Shown here one piece after another: positions 28,431 to 37,268 of a stretch of 64,000 bases of DNA. The DNA is from an uncultured Flavobacteriaceae bacterium (GTDB lineage: Bacteria > Bacteroidota > Bacteroidia > Flavobacteriales > Flavobacteriaceae): NCBI GenBank assembly GCA_947498845.1, contig CANMLX010000004.1, positions 121,504 through 185,503 on the forward strand. Direction: 5' to 3'. Both the position numbers and the translations under genes were made by a program. The number at the start of each line of letters is the position of its first letter. Position 1 is the first letter of the stretch. The notes under the pieces are model-generated. The model ran no database searches. It was not told where the DNA came from and worked only from the letters and a program-made list of their open reading frames with translations.

Positions 28431-28547
28431 TTGTCATTCCTGCGTGTCACACTGAGTGTTACATTGAGCTTGTCGAAATGCACAGTCGAAGTGAAGCCAG
28501 GAATCCAAGAAACAAGACTGGATTCCGCATCAAGTGCGGAATGACAA
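28431..28547. repeat. Dispersed intergenic repeat with inverted ends
   Basis: TTGTCATTCC (28431-28440) and GGAATGACAA (28538-28547) are inverted ends. The interior contains the usual flavobacterial phrases TTGAGCTTGTCGAAATG and ATTCCGCATCAAGTGCGG. It is non-coding and fills the gap between two convergent genes. Confidence 0.7.
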
Positions 28548-28637
28548 ATCGATAGAAAAACTTTTATAGAAACTAAAGTAACTGCAATGGAATTCCAGGG
28601 TTTTAACCTTTGACTAGATAATAAATAAGCTCCTAGG

Positions 28638-29138
28638 TTATAATTTCTTAAGCTCAGGAGCTTCTTCTATATCTTCATCTTCTTTTTTACTGTTTATGCT
28701 TCCTGGAAACGTTAACGAAGTACTTGTAAATGTGGTCCCAAAATTAATGTTAGCATGATACACTTGGCTAACAGCATCTTCCACCTGATGTTCTGATAAT
28801 TCTTTTAAAGGGTGAATAAATACAGACCATAACACGCCATCAGACACGGCATACTTAACATCTAAAGCGGTGTGAAAATTAGCGACTAAAGCGGCCTGCA
28901 TTAATTCTTCATTTAATTTGTTAGCATCTGCTACAGGAGATATAATTCGCATTCTATTATGGTTGGTATCTGTAAGACACATTAATGGAATTCCTTTAAC
29001 AAAAAATTGCCATGCACCGCTATTGCCTTTTATAGAATCACTTGCAGAGGTGTAAATTTCTTCAAGTTTATCATTTGTCATGTTTTGAGAGAAACCAAGA
29101 AAAGGTAATACTAAAAAAAGAAGGTATAATTTTTTCAT
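28638..29138 (-). CDS. Secreted hypothetical protein (YbjN-like fold possible)
   Basis: A 166-residue protein with a signal peptide (MKKLYLLFLVLPFLGFSQ). The middle (GIPLMCLTDTNHNRMRIISPVADANKLNEELMQAALVANFHTALDVKYAVSDGVLWSVFIHPL) has the helix/strand order of YbjN or type III chaperone-like sensory domains, which is only a resemblance. The tail is acidic and Lys-rich and probably disordered. It has its own -7 box upstream. Function unknown. Confidence 0.7.
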   Translation of the reverse strand: MKKLYLLFLVLPFLGFSQNMTNDKLEEIYTSASDSIKGNSGAWQFFVKGIPLMCLTDTNHNRMRIISPVADANKLNEELMQAALVANFHTALDVKYAVSDGVLWSVFIHPLKELSEHQVEDAVSQVYHANINFGTTFTSTSLTFPGSINSKKEDEDIEEAPELKKL

Positions 29139-29168
29139 TTGTTATATGCTGTTTTTAATAATTAAAGA

Positions 29169-29176
29169 CAAATGTA
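29169..29176 (-). promoter_or_regulatory. -7 promoter box (TACATTTG)
   Basis: Minus-strand TACATTTG, 31 bases before the ATG of the hypothetical protein at 29138, fits TAnnTTTG. Confidence 0.45.
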
Positions 29177-29287
29177 ACTCACCAATTGATTATTTTGATA
29201 TCTACACAAAACTTTTGATAAGGCTCGTTTCATTTAAAGTGTGTTTAACGATTAAGTCGAAATGTGAGTTAAAAACTTAAATATAAA

Positions 29288-30445
29288 CTATTCATTTTTA
29301 AATGGATGCCGCTCTTCCCAATCTTGAGTTGGATCCATTAACTTAAATATTTGTCTTAAAATTAAATTAATAACCCTGTTTGTATGCTTTAGGTAAATAA
29401 TCATGTCTTTGGGCTTAGCACCTACAGAACTCTTTATTGCCATCGCTGTACGAGCATAAACAACCGTTTTAAATTTGTTGCTAATACCAAAATTTACCAT
29501 ATCGTAAAGCATGTTTAGGTATAACTGATTTTTATATTGATGCGCTGTAGCGTAACCTAAAAAGTAGGTTTCTAAATCGTTATTATTTAAAATTAAGGTG
29601 TAAAAGCCCACTATTTCATTATCCAAAAAATAGCCATAAACTTTAAAATTATCTTTTAGATGATACTTATAACTATAAAAATGGTTTTCAGGTAGTATGA
29701 ACGTATTAAATTTAGCATTCTTTGATACATTAAGGTAGAGTTGATGCAGCCTCTTAGAGTTCGCTTTAATGGTCTCTAAATCCATTTCACGATGTACAAT
29801 ACCATTCAGCTTTTTTTTAGCACGCTTAAAACGTGTTCGGTATTTCTTTGTCATAGCAGCAACATAATCCTCATTAGTTTCCCAATGTGTTCTTGTATTT
29901 AACATCATGTTAGGCTGGACTTTTACCTTGTGTAGCTTTTCCTTGATTAAAAAATTAGTGTTAAGTAGTTTATCGTCTTGAAAGAAATCTTTCATCATAA
30001 TAATGCGTAGAGTCTTCCCTTTCTCTTTTTTAATCTGCTTTTTTAATTCTAAAGTAGCGTTGAACAATTCTGAATAAAATTGATTTATTGAAATCTTTTC
30101 AGAATTAAAACATATACCATGTTGCCCAGTATGCGTTAAATTACCAATAACCAATATGTTTCCTTTAAGTACCTTAGAGAGATTTTGTTTTAAAAATTCT
30201 TTAAAACACGATACCTTAGTATCTCTAAACATATCTTTTAAATAAAGCTGTACATGCTGTATTACAGCAAGACCTACTAGTGAACTCTCATTAAAAACTT
30301 CTACAAAATATAGTTTAATATTGCCAGGAGAAGCTTCTTCAAAAGCTTTTAAATACTTTGATTGTAGAAGAATATCGTGTACAGCTAAACTATCCCATTC
30401 TTTTGAAATACTAGCTACATTATGATGAATTTTGTGGTGTATCAC
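29288..30445 (-). CDS. FemAB/GNAT-like acyltransferase
   Basis: A 385-residue protein resembling the FemAB-like or peptidoglycan-biosynthesis acyltransferases with two GNAT folds: EWDSLAVHDILLQSKYLKAFEEASP at the N-terminus, MTKKYRTRFKRAKKK at about 190-205, then VYGYFLDNEIVGFYTLILNNNDLETYFLGY in the second GNAT fold. The start is GTG at 30445, matching the usual N-terminus of such proteins. It may transfer an aminoacyl or acyl group to a cell-wall or lipid precursor; the substrate is not deducible. A terminator-like hairpin lies only six bases upstream of the start. Confidence 0.78.
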   Translation of the reverse strand: MIHHKIHHNVASISKEWDSLAVHDILLQSKYLKAFEEASPGNIKLYFVEVFNESSLVGLAVIQHVQLYLKDMFRDTKVSCFKEFLKQNLSKVLKGNILVIGNLTHTGQHGICFNSEKISINQFYSELFNATLELKKQIKKEKGKTLRIIMMKDFFQDDKLLNTNFLIKEKLHKVKVQPNMMLNTRTHWETNEDYVAAMTKKYRTRFKRAKKKLNGIVHREMDLETIKANSKRLHQLYLNVSKNAKFNTFILPENHFYSYKYHLKDNFKVYGYFLDNEIVGFYTLILNNNDLETYFLGYATAHQYKNQLYLNMLYDMVNFGISNKFKTVVYARTAMAIKSSVGAKPKDMIIYLKHTNRVINLILRQIFKLMDPTQDWEERHPFKNE

Positions 30446-30450
30446 GCACT

Positions 30451-30490
30451 AAAAATAATAAAGACCGAAAATTAAACATCTTCAGTCTTT
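30451..30490 (-). terminator. Terminator-like hairpin next to the FemAB-like start
   Basis: Minus strand AAAGACTGAA (30490-30481) pairs with TTCGGTCTTT (30469-30460, one G-T pair), loop 11, followed by a T-rich run ATTATTTTT (30459-30451). It fits a terminator for the DUF1761 transcript. Its position directly before the next gene leaves little room for a promoter, so it could act as an attenuator. Confidence 0.6.
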
Positions 30491-30591
30491 AAATATATTA
30501 AACCTTTACAAAATTTTATTAGTTCAACTTATTATTTTGCTTGTACTGAACTTGTTTCAGTATCTAGAGGGATCTCAGTGTTAATACCTTG

Positions 30592-31068
30592 TTATTTCCA
30601 ACCTGCAATTATAGCACCCATAATTGCCAAACAAACAATCCAATACCCTGCATTTATAAAAATATGTTTCCATGTTTTACGTTCAAATAAACCATTAGTT
30701 GCTAAAATTGGTAACGCAAAAAATAAGCCTGCCATGCCTCCATGCAAAGCACCATGTGTAAAACTTCTATACTTTCCTGCCCATTCTGCTAAAAAAGCTT
30801 TTGTAGTTTCTCCATCTAATTGTCCTTCTGTCATGCCATAAACTCCCATTTCATGTATCACTAAAAACGGAATAAAAAATGCTAGTAGAAAAGCAAAGAC
30901 TAGAGACAATCCAAAAATTAAAGGCATGTTACCTTTTTTAATCTGTTCTTCGGTTATACCAGATTCTCGCATCCAAGCAGAGCCAAAAACTTTTGGGTTA
31001 TACCAAATAAATCCTAAAATAAGGGGTACTAACGCTGCTACTATAATAGCTATAAAATTGAATTCCAT
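30592..31068 (-). CDS. DUF1761 membrane protein
   Basis: A 158-residue protein with four membrane segments (about 5-24, 49-72, 107-125 and 137-156). The DUF1761 signature LGFIWYNPKVFGSAWMRESG follows the first helix, with THGALHGGMAGLFFALP later. The function of the family is unknown. Transcribed alone or after the TPM gene 43 bases upstream. Confidence 0.87.
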   Translation of the reverse strand: MEFNFIAIIVAALVPLILGFIWYNPKVFGSAWMRESGITEEQIKKGNMPLIFGLSLVFAFLLAFFIPFLVIHEMGVYGMTEGQLDGETTKAFLAEWAGKYRSFTHGALHGGMAGLFFALPILATNGLFERKTWKHIFINAGYWIVCLAIMGAIIAGWK

Positions 31069-31111
31069 GTGATTGATTGATTAAAGTTATGAGTTAAAGA
31101 TAATTAAAAAA

Positions 31112-32233
31112 TTACCAACTCCCACTGGCGCCTCCACCACCTGAACTTCCACCGCCTCCAGAAAAACCGCCACTACTGGAACTACTTGATGACCATGAGG
31201 AGGATGAACTACCTGAAGAATAACTGCTAGACCCAAAACTTGTAATATGCTTGCTTATATACTTTTTATCGTTTCTAAATGAAAGCCTAAAAGGTTCAGG
31301 CGTTCTGTAAGAGGTCATAAAAAAAGCACGTATTAAGGGTATTAAAATAAATATGCTTGAAACAAAAATTATAACATTAGTAAGATTAAAATAAGCAGAG
31401 TTAAAAATATTTTCTGGAAAACCATCAAAAAGTTCTGTATGAGAACTAAAAAATAAAGTAAAAATAATAGCACATAAAAAACCTAAAGGCATCAAAATAA
31501 ATACCAAACCAAAAATGGTAGGAAACACGCATGATAGTAAAATAAACGGATATGAAAACACGCCTATTTTACCAATAATAAGTCCCCTATGTAAATAAAT
31601 TAACTGTTTATATGCTTGTAAAAATATGGCTCCCCCCAAAAAAATAAAAATCCCTAAAAAAATAGCCACTAACAACAATACTAATAGCTTTACTGTTAAG
31701 GACATCTCCTTTTTGGAACCAACTTGTTCTTCACTTTTAAATTCATCACGATACTTAGGATCATCTATAAGTTTTATAAGCTCTGAAGTGGCTAAATTTA
31801 TGCCTTCAAAATAACGTTCTTTTTTAAACTCAGGAATCATAATATTCCTTATAATTCTAGAACTTAAAGCATCTGTAACAATAGGTTCTAAACCATAGCC
31901 TACCTCAATACGAACTTTTCTATCGTTTTTAGAAAATAGAATAAGGAGTCCGTTATCCTTATCTTTTTGACCCAGTTTATTTTGATTAAACACTGTAAGG
32001 GCATAGCCTTCAATAGTATTTTCTCCTAGATTATTAATTGTTAAAACAACTATTTGATGTGTCTTCTCGGCTTCGTATGCTTTTAATTTAGTCCTTAATG
32101 AAACTAACTGATCTGTAGACATGATGCCAGCATCATCTGTTACAATTTCATTTAAATTGAAATGTTCTATTTGTCCGTTAACAGACAAACTAATACATAG
32201 GAAAAGAAAGATAAAGTATATAAAACGCGTCAA
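31112..32233 (-). CDS. TPM domain membrane protein (YgcG-like)
   Basis: A 373-residue protein: signal peptide 1-21 (the TTG start at 32233 is supported because it gives this signal), TPM_phosphatase domain about 25-155 (ITDDAGIMSTDQLVSLRTKL-type opening, VVLTINNLGENTIEGYALTVFNQNKLGQKDKDNGLLILFSKNDRKVRIEVGYGLE), then four membrane segments (about 178-205, 225-265 and 285-310) and a Ser/Gly-rich tail ending SGGGGASGSW. TPM proteins are envelope proteins linked to photosystem repair in plants and to unknown roles in bacteria. The flexible tail is typical of the family. Confidence 0.9.
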   Translation of the reverse strand: MTRFIYFIFLFLCISLSVNGQIEHFNLNEIVTDDAGIMSTDQLVSLRTKLKAYEAEKTHQIVVLTINNLGENTIEGYALTVFNQNKLGQKDKDNGLLILFSKNDRKVRIEVGYGLEPIVTDALSSRIIRNIMIPEFKKERYFEGINLATSELIKLIDDPKYRDEFKSEEQVGSKKEMSLTVKLLVLLLVAIFLGIFIFLGGAIFLQAYKQLIYLHRGLIIGKIGVFSYPFILLSCVFPTIFGLVFILMPLGFLCAIIFTLFFSSHTELFDGFPENIFNSAYFNLTNVIIFVSSIFILIPLIRAFFMTSYRTPEPFRLSFRNDKKYISKHITSFGSSSYSSGSSSSSWSSSSSSSGGFSGGGGSSGGGGASGSW

Positions 32234-32333
32234 TGCACTAAATAAAATAATGATTTAATAAAAGAAAAGGTGTCAACAGAGTATAAGCCCTATAACCTAA
32301 AAACGCTCCATGGGTCATAATATTAATACTGTG

Positions 32334-32353
32334 ATCCCGTTTTTCAACGGGAT
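32334..32353. other. 8-bp hairpin with TTTC loop
   Basis: ATCCCGTT-TTTC-AACGGGAT is a perfect stem-loop with no T-run. The following ATTAGTTCAACTTACTATTTTG (from 32352) recurs with one change at about 30519 (TTAGTTCAACTTATTATTTTG). Both look like remnants of a dispersed repeat rather than terminators. Confidence 0.5.
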
Positions 32354-32410
32354 TAGTTCAACTTACTATTTTGAATGTATTGCTAAGCAACTTTTCAAAA
32401 TAGAGTTTCA

Positions 32411-34402
32411 CTAAGAAAGCTTTTCAGCTTCAGCCACTAATATACTATTTTTATCTTCTAATGCTTTTGTAATAAACGCATTTATAGCATTGTTTTTATC
32501 TAAACCATTTTCTAATAAAACGCCTAGAGTAATCATAGTAACAATACGTGTTCCCGATTTTTTAACTGCAGTCCCAAACAAGGGTTCTAATTCATCATAA
32601 CTTACATGTTTAGCAAGCTCAATAATTTCGGCCTTGAGTTTAGCTTGCTTTTCTTCAGGTAATCTATCATACTTTTTACCATACGATTTTATTTGTTCTA
32701 TAGCAGGTTTATTTGCTTGTTGTGGTTGCTTTTGACTTTGGTTTTTCTGTACTGGCTTTTGTTTAGCCCATGTATCTCGTAAACCTACAGTTTTATTAAA
32801 GACTATTTTTTCTGAAGTAGTATCGTGATCCACATTAAAATAACCTAAACGCTGAAATTGATAGCGCTCCCCTACCTTAGCTTCTTTTAAGCTGGGTTCC
32901 ACATGAGCCTCTATTAGTTTTAATGAATTTGGATTTATAAATTCCATAAAGTCTTTATCTTGATGACTGTCTGGTGCTTCGTCCATAAATAATCTGTCAT
33001 ATTCTCTAACCTCAGCTTTTATGGTATGCTTTATAGAGACCCAATGTAATGTACCTTTTACCTTTTTAGACGTATCTGTATCGTAAGTACAATGTATCTC
33101 GGTAATTTCTCCATTAATATCCTTAACTACACTTTCGGCTTTAATAATGTAAGCATTTTTAAGGCGTACTTCCCCCCCTAGCTTTAATCTAAAAAATTTG
33201 TTTCCAGCTGCTTCTTTAAAATCCTCCTTTTCAATATATAATTCTCTTGAAAATGGTACTTTTCTAAATCCAGCAGTAACATCTTCGGGATTATTTTCGG
33301 CTTCAAGCCATTCTTCTTTATCTTCAGGATAATTAGTAATTACCAGCTTAACAGGATTTAAAACAGCCATGACGCGTGGCGCTGTTTTATTTAAATCTTC
33401 ACGAATACAAAACTCTAAAAGTGATACATCAATAACATTATCACGTTTAGCAACCCCAACAGTTTCTACAAATTTTCTAAGGGCATTTGGTGTATACCCT
33501 CTTCGGCGTAAACCAGAAATTGTTGGCATTCTTGGATCATCCCATCCTGTTACAATACCTTCTTCAACAAGTTTTAACAACTTACGCTTACTCATAATGG
33601 TATAGCTTAAGTTTAAACGCGCAAATTCACGCTGTTTTGGTCTTAACTTGTCTGGGTCTATAACCTGATCTAAAAACCAATTGTAAAGGTCTCTATGTGG
33701 TTTAAATTCTAAAGAACATAGCGAATGAGATATTTGTTCTATATAATCGCTTTCACCATGTGTCCAATCGTACATAGGGTAAATACACCAATCACTACCT
33801 GTTCTATGGTGATCCTTTTTTATAACACGATACATAATAGGATCACGCATCAACATATTGGTATGCGTCATATCTATTTTAGCACGTAGAATATGTTCTC
33901 CTTCGTTAAATTCCCCATGTTTCATTCTATCAAAAAGCTCTAGATTTTCGGCTATACTCCTAGTTCTATAGGGACTATCAACACCTTGTTGCGTTGGTGT
34001 TCCTTTTTGTTCGGCCATAGCTTCACTAGACTGTGAATCTACATAAGCTTTACCTTCTTTTATTAACTGTATTGCCCAATCGTATAATTGTTGGAAATAG
34101 TCTGAAGAAAATAATTCTTTATCCCATGTATACCCTAACCAAGCAACATCCCGTTTAATAGCATCTACATATTCCTGCTCTTCTTTTGCTGGGTTGGTAT
34201 CGTCGAACCTTAAATTAACTGGTGCATTATAATATTCACCCAAACCAAAACTAATGCCAATGGCTTTTGTGTGTCCTATATGTAAATAGCCGTTAGGTTC
34301 TGGTGGAAATCTAAAACGTAATTTATCTTTAGGTAAACCTGTGGCTAAATCGTCTTCTATAATTTGCTCTATGAAATTTAATGATTTTCTATCTTTAGAC
34401 AT
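32411..34402 (-). CDS. glnS: Glutamine--tRNA ligase with C-terminal extension
   Basis: A 663-residue class I synthetase charging tRNA-Gln. HIGH motif H41-I-G-H44 in PPEPNGYLHIGHTKA; KMSKS-type loop I269-M-S-K-R273; GlnRS-specific FDDTNPAKEEQEYVDAI and SLCSLEFKPHRDLYNWFLDQV. The catalytic core and anticodon-binding beta barrels reach about 555. Beyond this comes a Gln/Lys-rich linker (KPVQKNQSQKQPQQ) and a helical domain of about 95 residues ending VAEAEKLS. That extension is the position of the YqeY-type fusion annotated in Bacteroidota GlnRS, although I cannot confirm YqeY homology by eye. Monocistronic. Confidence 0.96.
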   Translation of the reverse strand: MSKDRKSLNFIEQIIEDDLATGLPKDKLRFRFPPEPNGYLHIGHTKAIGISFGLGEYYNAPVNLRFDDTNPAKEEQEYVDAIKRDVAWLGYTWDKELFSSDYFQQLYDWAIQLIKEGKAYVDSQSSEAMAEQKGTPTQQGVDSPYRTRSIAENLELFDRMKHGEFNEGEHILRAKIDMTHTNMLMRDPIMYRVIKKDHHRTGSDWCIYPMYDWTHGESDYIEQISHSLCSLEFKPHRDLYNWFLDQVIDPDKLRPKQREFARLNLSYTIMSKRKLLKLVEEGIVTGWDDPRMPTISGLRRRGYTPNALRKFVETVGVAKRDNVIDVSLLEFCIREDLNKTAPRVMAVLNPVKLVITNYPEDKEEWLEAENNPEDVTAGFRKVPFSRELYIEKEDFKEAAGNKFFRLKLGGEVRLKNAYIIKAESVVKDINGEITEIHCTYDTDTSKKVKGTLHWVSIKHTIKAEVREYDRLFMDEAPDSHQDKDFMEFINPNSLKLIEAHVEPSLKEAKVGERYQFQRLGYFNVDHDTTSEKIVFNKTVGLRDTWAKQKPVQKNQSQKQPQQANKPAIEQIKSYGKKYDRLPEEKQAKLKAEIIELAKHVSYDELEPLFGTAVKKSGTRIVTMITLGVLLENGLDKNNAINAFITKALEDKNSILVAEAEKLS

Positions 34403-34505
34403 TCTCTATAATTTATTTCTCCAGAATAAGCACCAAAATTACGGAAATTCAAATTATTTTAGCCTTATATGTTATGATAGATTAATCTAAACGACAAAGA
34501 CGAAA

Positions 34506-34868
34506 ATGGGAATTATAAAAGTTGAAAACATTCGTGTATTTGCTTACCACGGCTGTTTGAAAGAAGAGACTAAAATAGGTAGTGATTATAGAGTAGATTT
34601 ACAGGTTGAGGCTAATTTACAAACCTCGGCAAAAACAGATAAATTAAGTGATACAGTAGATTATGTGTTTTTAAACAAAGTGATAAAAGAAGAAATGGAT
34701 ATCCCTTCTCATTTATTAGAAACTGTTTGTAGGCGTATTTTAGATCGTATTTTTAATGAAGATCATTTAATAAAAAAAGCCACGGTGTGGGTAAGTAAAT
34801 TAAACCCTCCCATTGGTGGTGATGTAGAGAAAGTAACTATAAAAATGACAGATAAGCGTAAAAAGTAA
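34506..34868 (+). CDS. folB: Dihydroneopterin aldolase
   Basis: A 120-residue FolB: converts 7,8-dihydroneopterin to 6-hydroxymethyl-dihydropterin and glycolaldehyde in folate synthesis. Family features are RVFAYHGCLKEETKIGSDYRVDLQVEA (about 8-35), SDTVDYVFLNKVIKEEM and HLLETVCRRILDRIF, with the C-terminal KLNPPIGGDVEKVTI segment containing the usual KP-like loop. Full length for the family. It lies divergent from glnS and upstream of two tRNA-Cys genes. Confidence 0.93.
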   Translation: MGIIKVENIRVFAYHGCLKEETKIGSDYRVDLQVEANLQTSAKTDKLSDTVDYVFLNKVIKEEMDIPSHLLETVCRRILDRIFNEDHLIKKATVWVSKLNPPIGGDVEKVTIKMTDKRKK

Positions 34869-34898
34869 TTTTAAATTATAATAAGTCGCAAAATTTTT

Positions 34899-34906
34899 TA
34901 CTTTTG
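34899..34906 (+). promoter_or_regulatory. -7 promoter box of the tRNA-Cys genes (TACTTTTG)
   Basis: TACTTTTG fits TAnnTTTG, 65 bases before the first tRNA-Cys. Confidence 0.45.
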
Positions 34907-34970
34907 CATCGTATTCTTGCTCCCTTCACAGGAAATTATCGAATAGCATTAGTAGAAAACATATATTAAT

Positions 34971-35041
34971 GGCGTCGTGGCCGAGTGGCTAGGCATAGGT
35001 CTGCAAAACCTCGTACAGCGGTTCGAATCCGCTCGACGCCT
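34971..35041 (+). tRNA. tRNA-Cys (GCA), copy 1
   Basis: A 71-base tRNA with anticodon GCA at 35003-35005 (loop CTGCAAA). The acceptor stem GGCGTCG/CGACGCC is perfect, the T-arm AGCGG-TTCGAAT-CCGCT is perfect, and the D-stem is GCC/GGC. The anticodon stem TAGGT/ACCTC has a T-C mismatch at its base (27-43). CCA is not encoded. Confidence 0.93.
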
Positions 35042-35107
35042 CTAAATGTTCTAAATAGCATCGATTTCTTGAATCCCCTCTACCAAGAAATTTAATAAAA
35101 ATTATAA

Positions 35108-35178
35108 GGCGCTGTGGCCGAGTGGCTAGGCACAGGTCTGCAAAACCTGCTACAGTGGTTCGAATCCACTCGACGCCT
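35108..35178 (+). tRNA. tRNA-Cys (GCA), copy 2
   Basis: A second 71-base tRNA-Cys with the same GCA anticodon. The anticodon stem CAGGT/ACCTG and T-arm AGTGG/CCACT are perfect. The acceptor stem GGCGCTG/CGACGCC has a C-A mismatch (5-68) and a T-G wobble (6-67), as if TC had been changed to CT relative to copy 1. It may be less stable or less efficiently processed. Confidence 0.88.
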
Positions 35179-35196
35179 CTAAGTAAAGCTCTTGGT

Positions 35197-35892
35197 TTAT
35201 TCTGAGAGCTTTTCTTTTATAGGGTTTATTTTATCTAACTTTTCCTTTAATAACTCTTTTTCCTCTGGAAAAAACCCTTGAACCATTAATAATATCCCAA
35301 AACCAAAAATCACTAATGCAACTATCTTTTTTGTTTTAAAAATTAATTTAGGGGTGAGTTTATTTTTTAATTTTTTAGCAATCACAATCTTGATAAGATC
35401 TACTAAAATATATGTTACCAGTATGGTAGTAAGAAATACAAAAACGCCATTTTTAGATTCGGTTAATGTGTTTCCAAACATTATAAGTGCTACCCAACCT
35501 AACAGTACACCTATATTTATAAAATTGAGTAAAAAGCCCTTTAAAAATAGTTTACCGTAGCTTTTTCTAATTTCTACTTTATAGTATTCTCTAACTATAT
35601 TTCTATAAGATTTTGATGTTTTTATAAATGAAATTAAGCCATATGCTACTAATAATACACCCCCAAATATTAAAAAATTAGGATCGTCTTTTATTTTGTG
35701 TAACAGATTACTTGTACTGTAAAAAGCAACTATTATAAATATAATATCTGCTATAATAACGCCTAAATCGAAAATTAGAGCACTTCTAAACCCTTTTGTA
35801 GCTCCTGTTTCTAATAATACAAAAAACACTGGCCCTATTGTAAAAGCTAATACAATACCAAAGGGAATAGCTGTTAATATATCGTCTAACAT
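35197..35892 (-). CDS. LysE family translocator
   Basis: A 231-residue membrane protein with six predicted helices. The N-terminus MLDDILTAIPFGIVLAFTIGPVFFVLLETGATKGFRSAL carries the LysE signature (GPxxxxV..TxxxGxR..). It probably exports an amino acid or small metabolite; the substrate is unknown. The tail is Lys/Glu-rich and cytoplasmic. It ends just after the second tRNA-Cys (18 bases away, convergent). Confidence 0.85.
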   Translation of the reverse strand: MLDDILTAIPFGIVLAFTIGPVFFVLLETGATKGFRSALIFDLGVIIADIIFIIVAFYSTSNLLHKIKDDPNFLIFGGVLLVAYGLISFIKTSKSYRNIVREYYKVEIRKSYGKLFLKGFLLNFINIGVLLGWVALIMFGNTLTESKNGVFVFLTTILVTYILVDLIKIVIAKKLKNKLTPKLIFKTKKIVALVIFGFGILLMVQGFFPEEKELLKEKLDKINPIKEKLSE

Positions 35893-36030
35893 ATTAGAAA
35901 GAAATCTAAAAGCAAAGTAAAGAAATATATCATTGTTAAACGATAAGAGTTAAGATTTTTAAAAATCAAAAGTTAAGAATTAAGATGATATTTAATTCTT
36001 GTAGCGTGGCGGTTTTCTATGCAAGATTAA

Positions 36031-36702
36031 TTATTTAACTACTCTAATTTTTCCGCCTAAAACTTTACTTTTTTCAATGCGTTTAGGGTTACCATAAATA
36101 GAAATAGTACCTCCTGCCCTCACTTTCGCATTAACCATTTTTTTCGCATTTACATGGGCTTCTCCTGCTATTCGGATAGACACATCTGTATTTTGCGATT
36201 TAAGTGCCTCACCATGAAATACCCCTCCTGTATAAATTGAAATATCTTGATGTTCGGTTTTACCATAAGCTTTTATATGGGCTCCTGTAACCGATCTTAT
36301 ATTGGTATAAGTTACATTTAATTTAACATCTATTTTTCCACCTTCCTGAGCATTTAAATCAATTTCAAATTGTTCTATAGCATCATTTGAAATAACCTTA
36401 GCTCCTTCATTTACATCTATCACATCTATTTTTGTATAGTACAATTTTACTCTTGTAGTATTACCATCAAAGGTTTCTTCTAATTTCATTTTAATCTTTA
36501 AAGTACCGTTTTTGTTATTTACCAAAACAGCATCTTTGTTTTTTCCTGTGATAACAACTTTGTCTTCTTTTGCTTTTATAAGCTCTACTTCTATTAAATC
36601 GTAAACTTTTAGCTCTGTAAATTCACCAACTGTTTTATCTATGGATTGAGAAAAAACCACTGTGGTTATAAATAGTATAACTACTTTAACTAGTGTTTGC
36701 AT
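36031..36702 (-). CDS. GIN-domain (DUF2807) secreted protein
   Basis: A 223-residue secreted protein: signal peptide 1-18, then a head-GIN (DUF2807) beta-solenoid domain: FTELKVYDLIEVELIKAKEDKVVITG, IDVIDVNEGAKVISND, GGKIDVKLNVTYTNI, and repeated short strands to the end (VRAGGTISIYGNPKRIEKSKVLGGKIRV). Such domains form right-handed beta stacks in envelope proteins; the biological role is not known. No operon partner is evident. Confidence 0.83.
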   Translation of the reverse strand: MQTLVKVVILFITTVVFSQSIDKTVGEFTELKVYDLIEVELIKAKEDKVVITGKNKDAVLVNNKNGTLKIKMKLEETFDGNTTRVKLYYTKIDVIDVNEGAKVISNDAIEQFEIDLNAQEGGKIDVKLNVTYTNIRSVTGAHIKAYGKTEHQDISIYTGGVFHGEALKSQNTDVSIRIAGEAHVNAKKMVNAKVRAGGTISIYGNPKRIEKSKVLGGKIRVVK

Positions 36703-36725
36703 AAACTTATATTTTGGAGGTTATT

Positions 36726-36810
36726 ATACCATTTACAGATAAAAATTTCGCCTTAATTAAGTAAAAAATCGATACATTTTTTATACTAAATCTTTATCTG
36801 TAAATGGTAT
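36726..36810. repeat. Inverted repeat with 18-bp arms, TACCA-type
   Basis: ATACCATTTACAGATAAA (36726-36743) is exactly reverse-complemented at 36793-36810. The ends ATACCA/TGGTAT resemble the TACCAATT family of this window. It lies upstream of the GIN-domain gene start and could influence its transcript. Confidence 0.7.
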
Positions 36811-36888
36811 TATTCGAAATTAAAACGTAAAATTATCAATAATTATTCCGTTGCCATTTTATTTATGAAAACTTTATAATACTGTGAC

Positions 36889-37188
36889 TTAATCCACTTT
36901 AACAGCGGTTCCTGTAATAGAAACTATTATTAGCCCAGATGCAGATGTGGTTTCTATATCAATACTTATTCCTACCACAGCATTAGCTTTTAATGCCATA
37001 GCATTATTTTTAAGTTTTTGAAAGGCTTCTTCTTTAACTTCATTCACTTTAGACTCGTAAGACCTATAATACTTTTCCATATTAAATGATAAGGTGGTTT
37101 TTGGCATACTTGCATCTACACCTGTTACTATACCTAAATAATCTTTAATGGTATGGCCTTCTATGCTGTTTGTTGTGGTTAGTATCAT
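36889..37188 (-). CDS. YbjQ/DUF74 family protein
   Basis: A 99-residue protein with the YbjQ pattern: TTTNSIEGHTIKDYLGIVTGVDA, a helix (YYRSYESKVNEVKEEAFQKLKNNAMALKANAVVGISIDIE) and a closing strand (LIIVSITGTAVKV). The family is small, cytoplasmic and pentameric in known structures, with putative heavy-metal binding that is unproven. Monocistronic. Confidence 0.87.
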   Translation of the reverse strand: MILTTTNSIEGHTIKDYLGIVTGVDASMPKTTLSFNMEKYYRSYESKVNEVKEEAFQKLKNNAMALKANAVVGISIDIETTSASGLIIVSITGTAVKVD

Positions 37189-37268
37189 AATAGTATCCTT
37201 TTATATATTAGTATTTTATAATTCTAATATGTTACATTTCTTATTTCAAAATTAGTAATTTACCTTTT

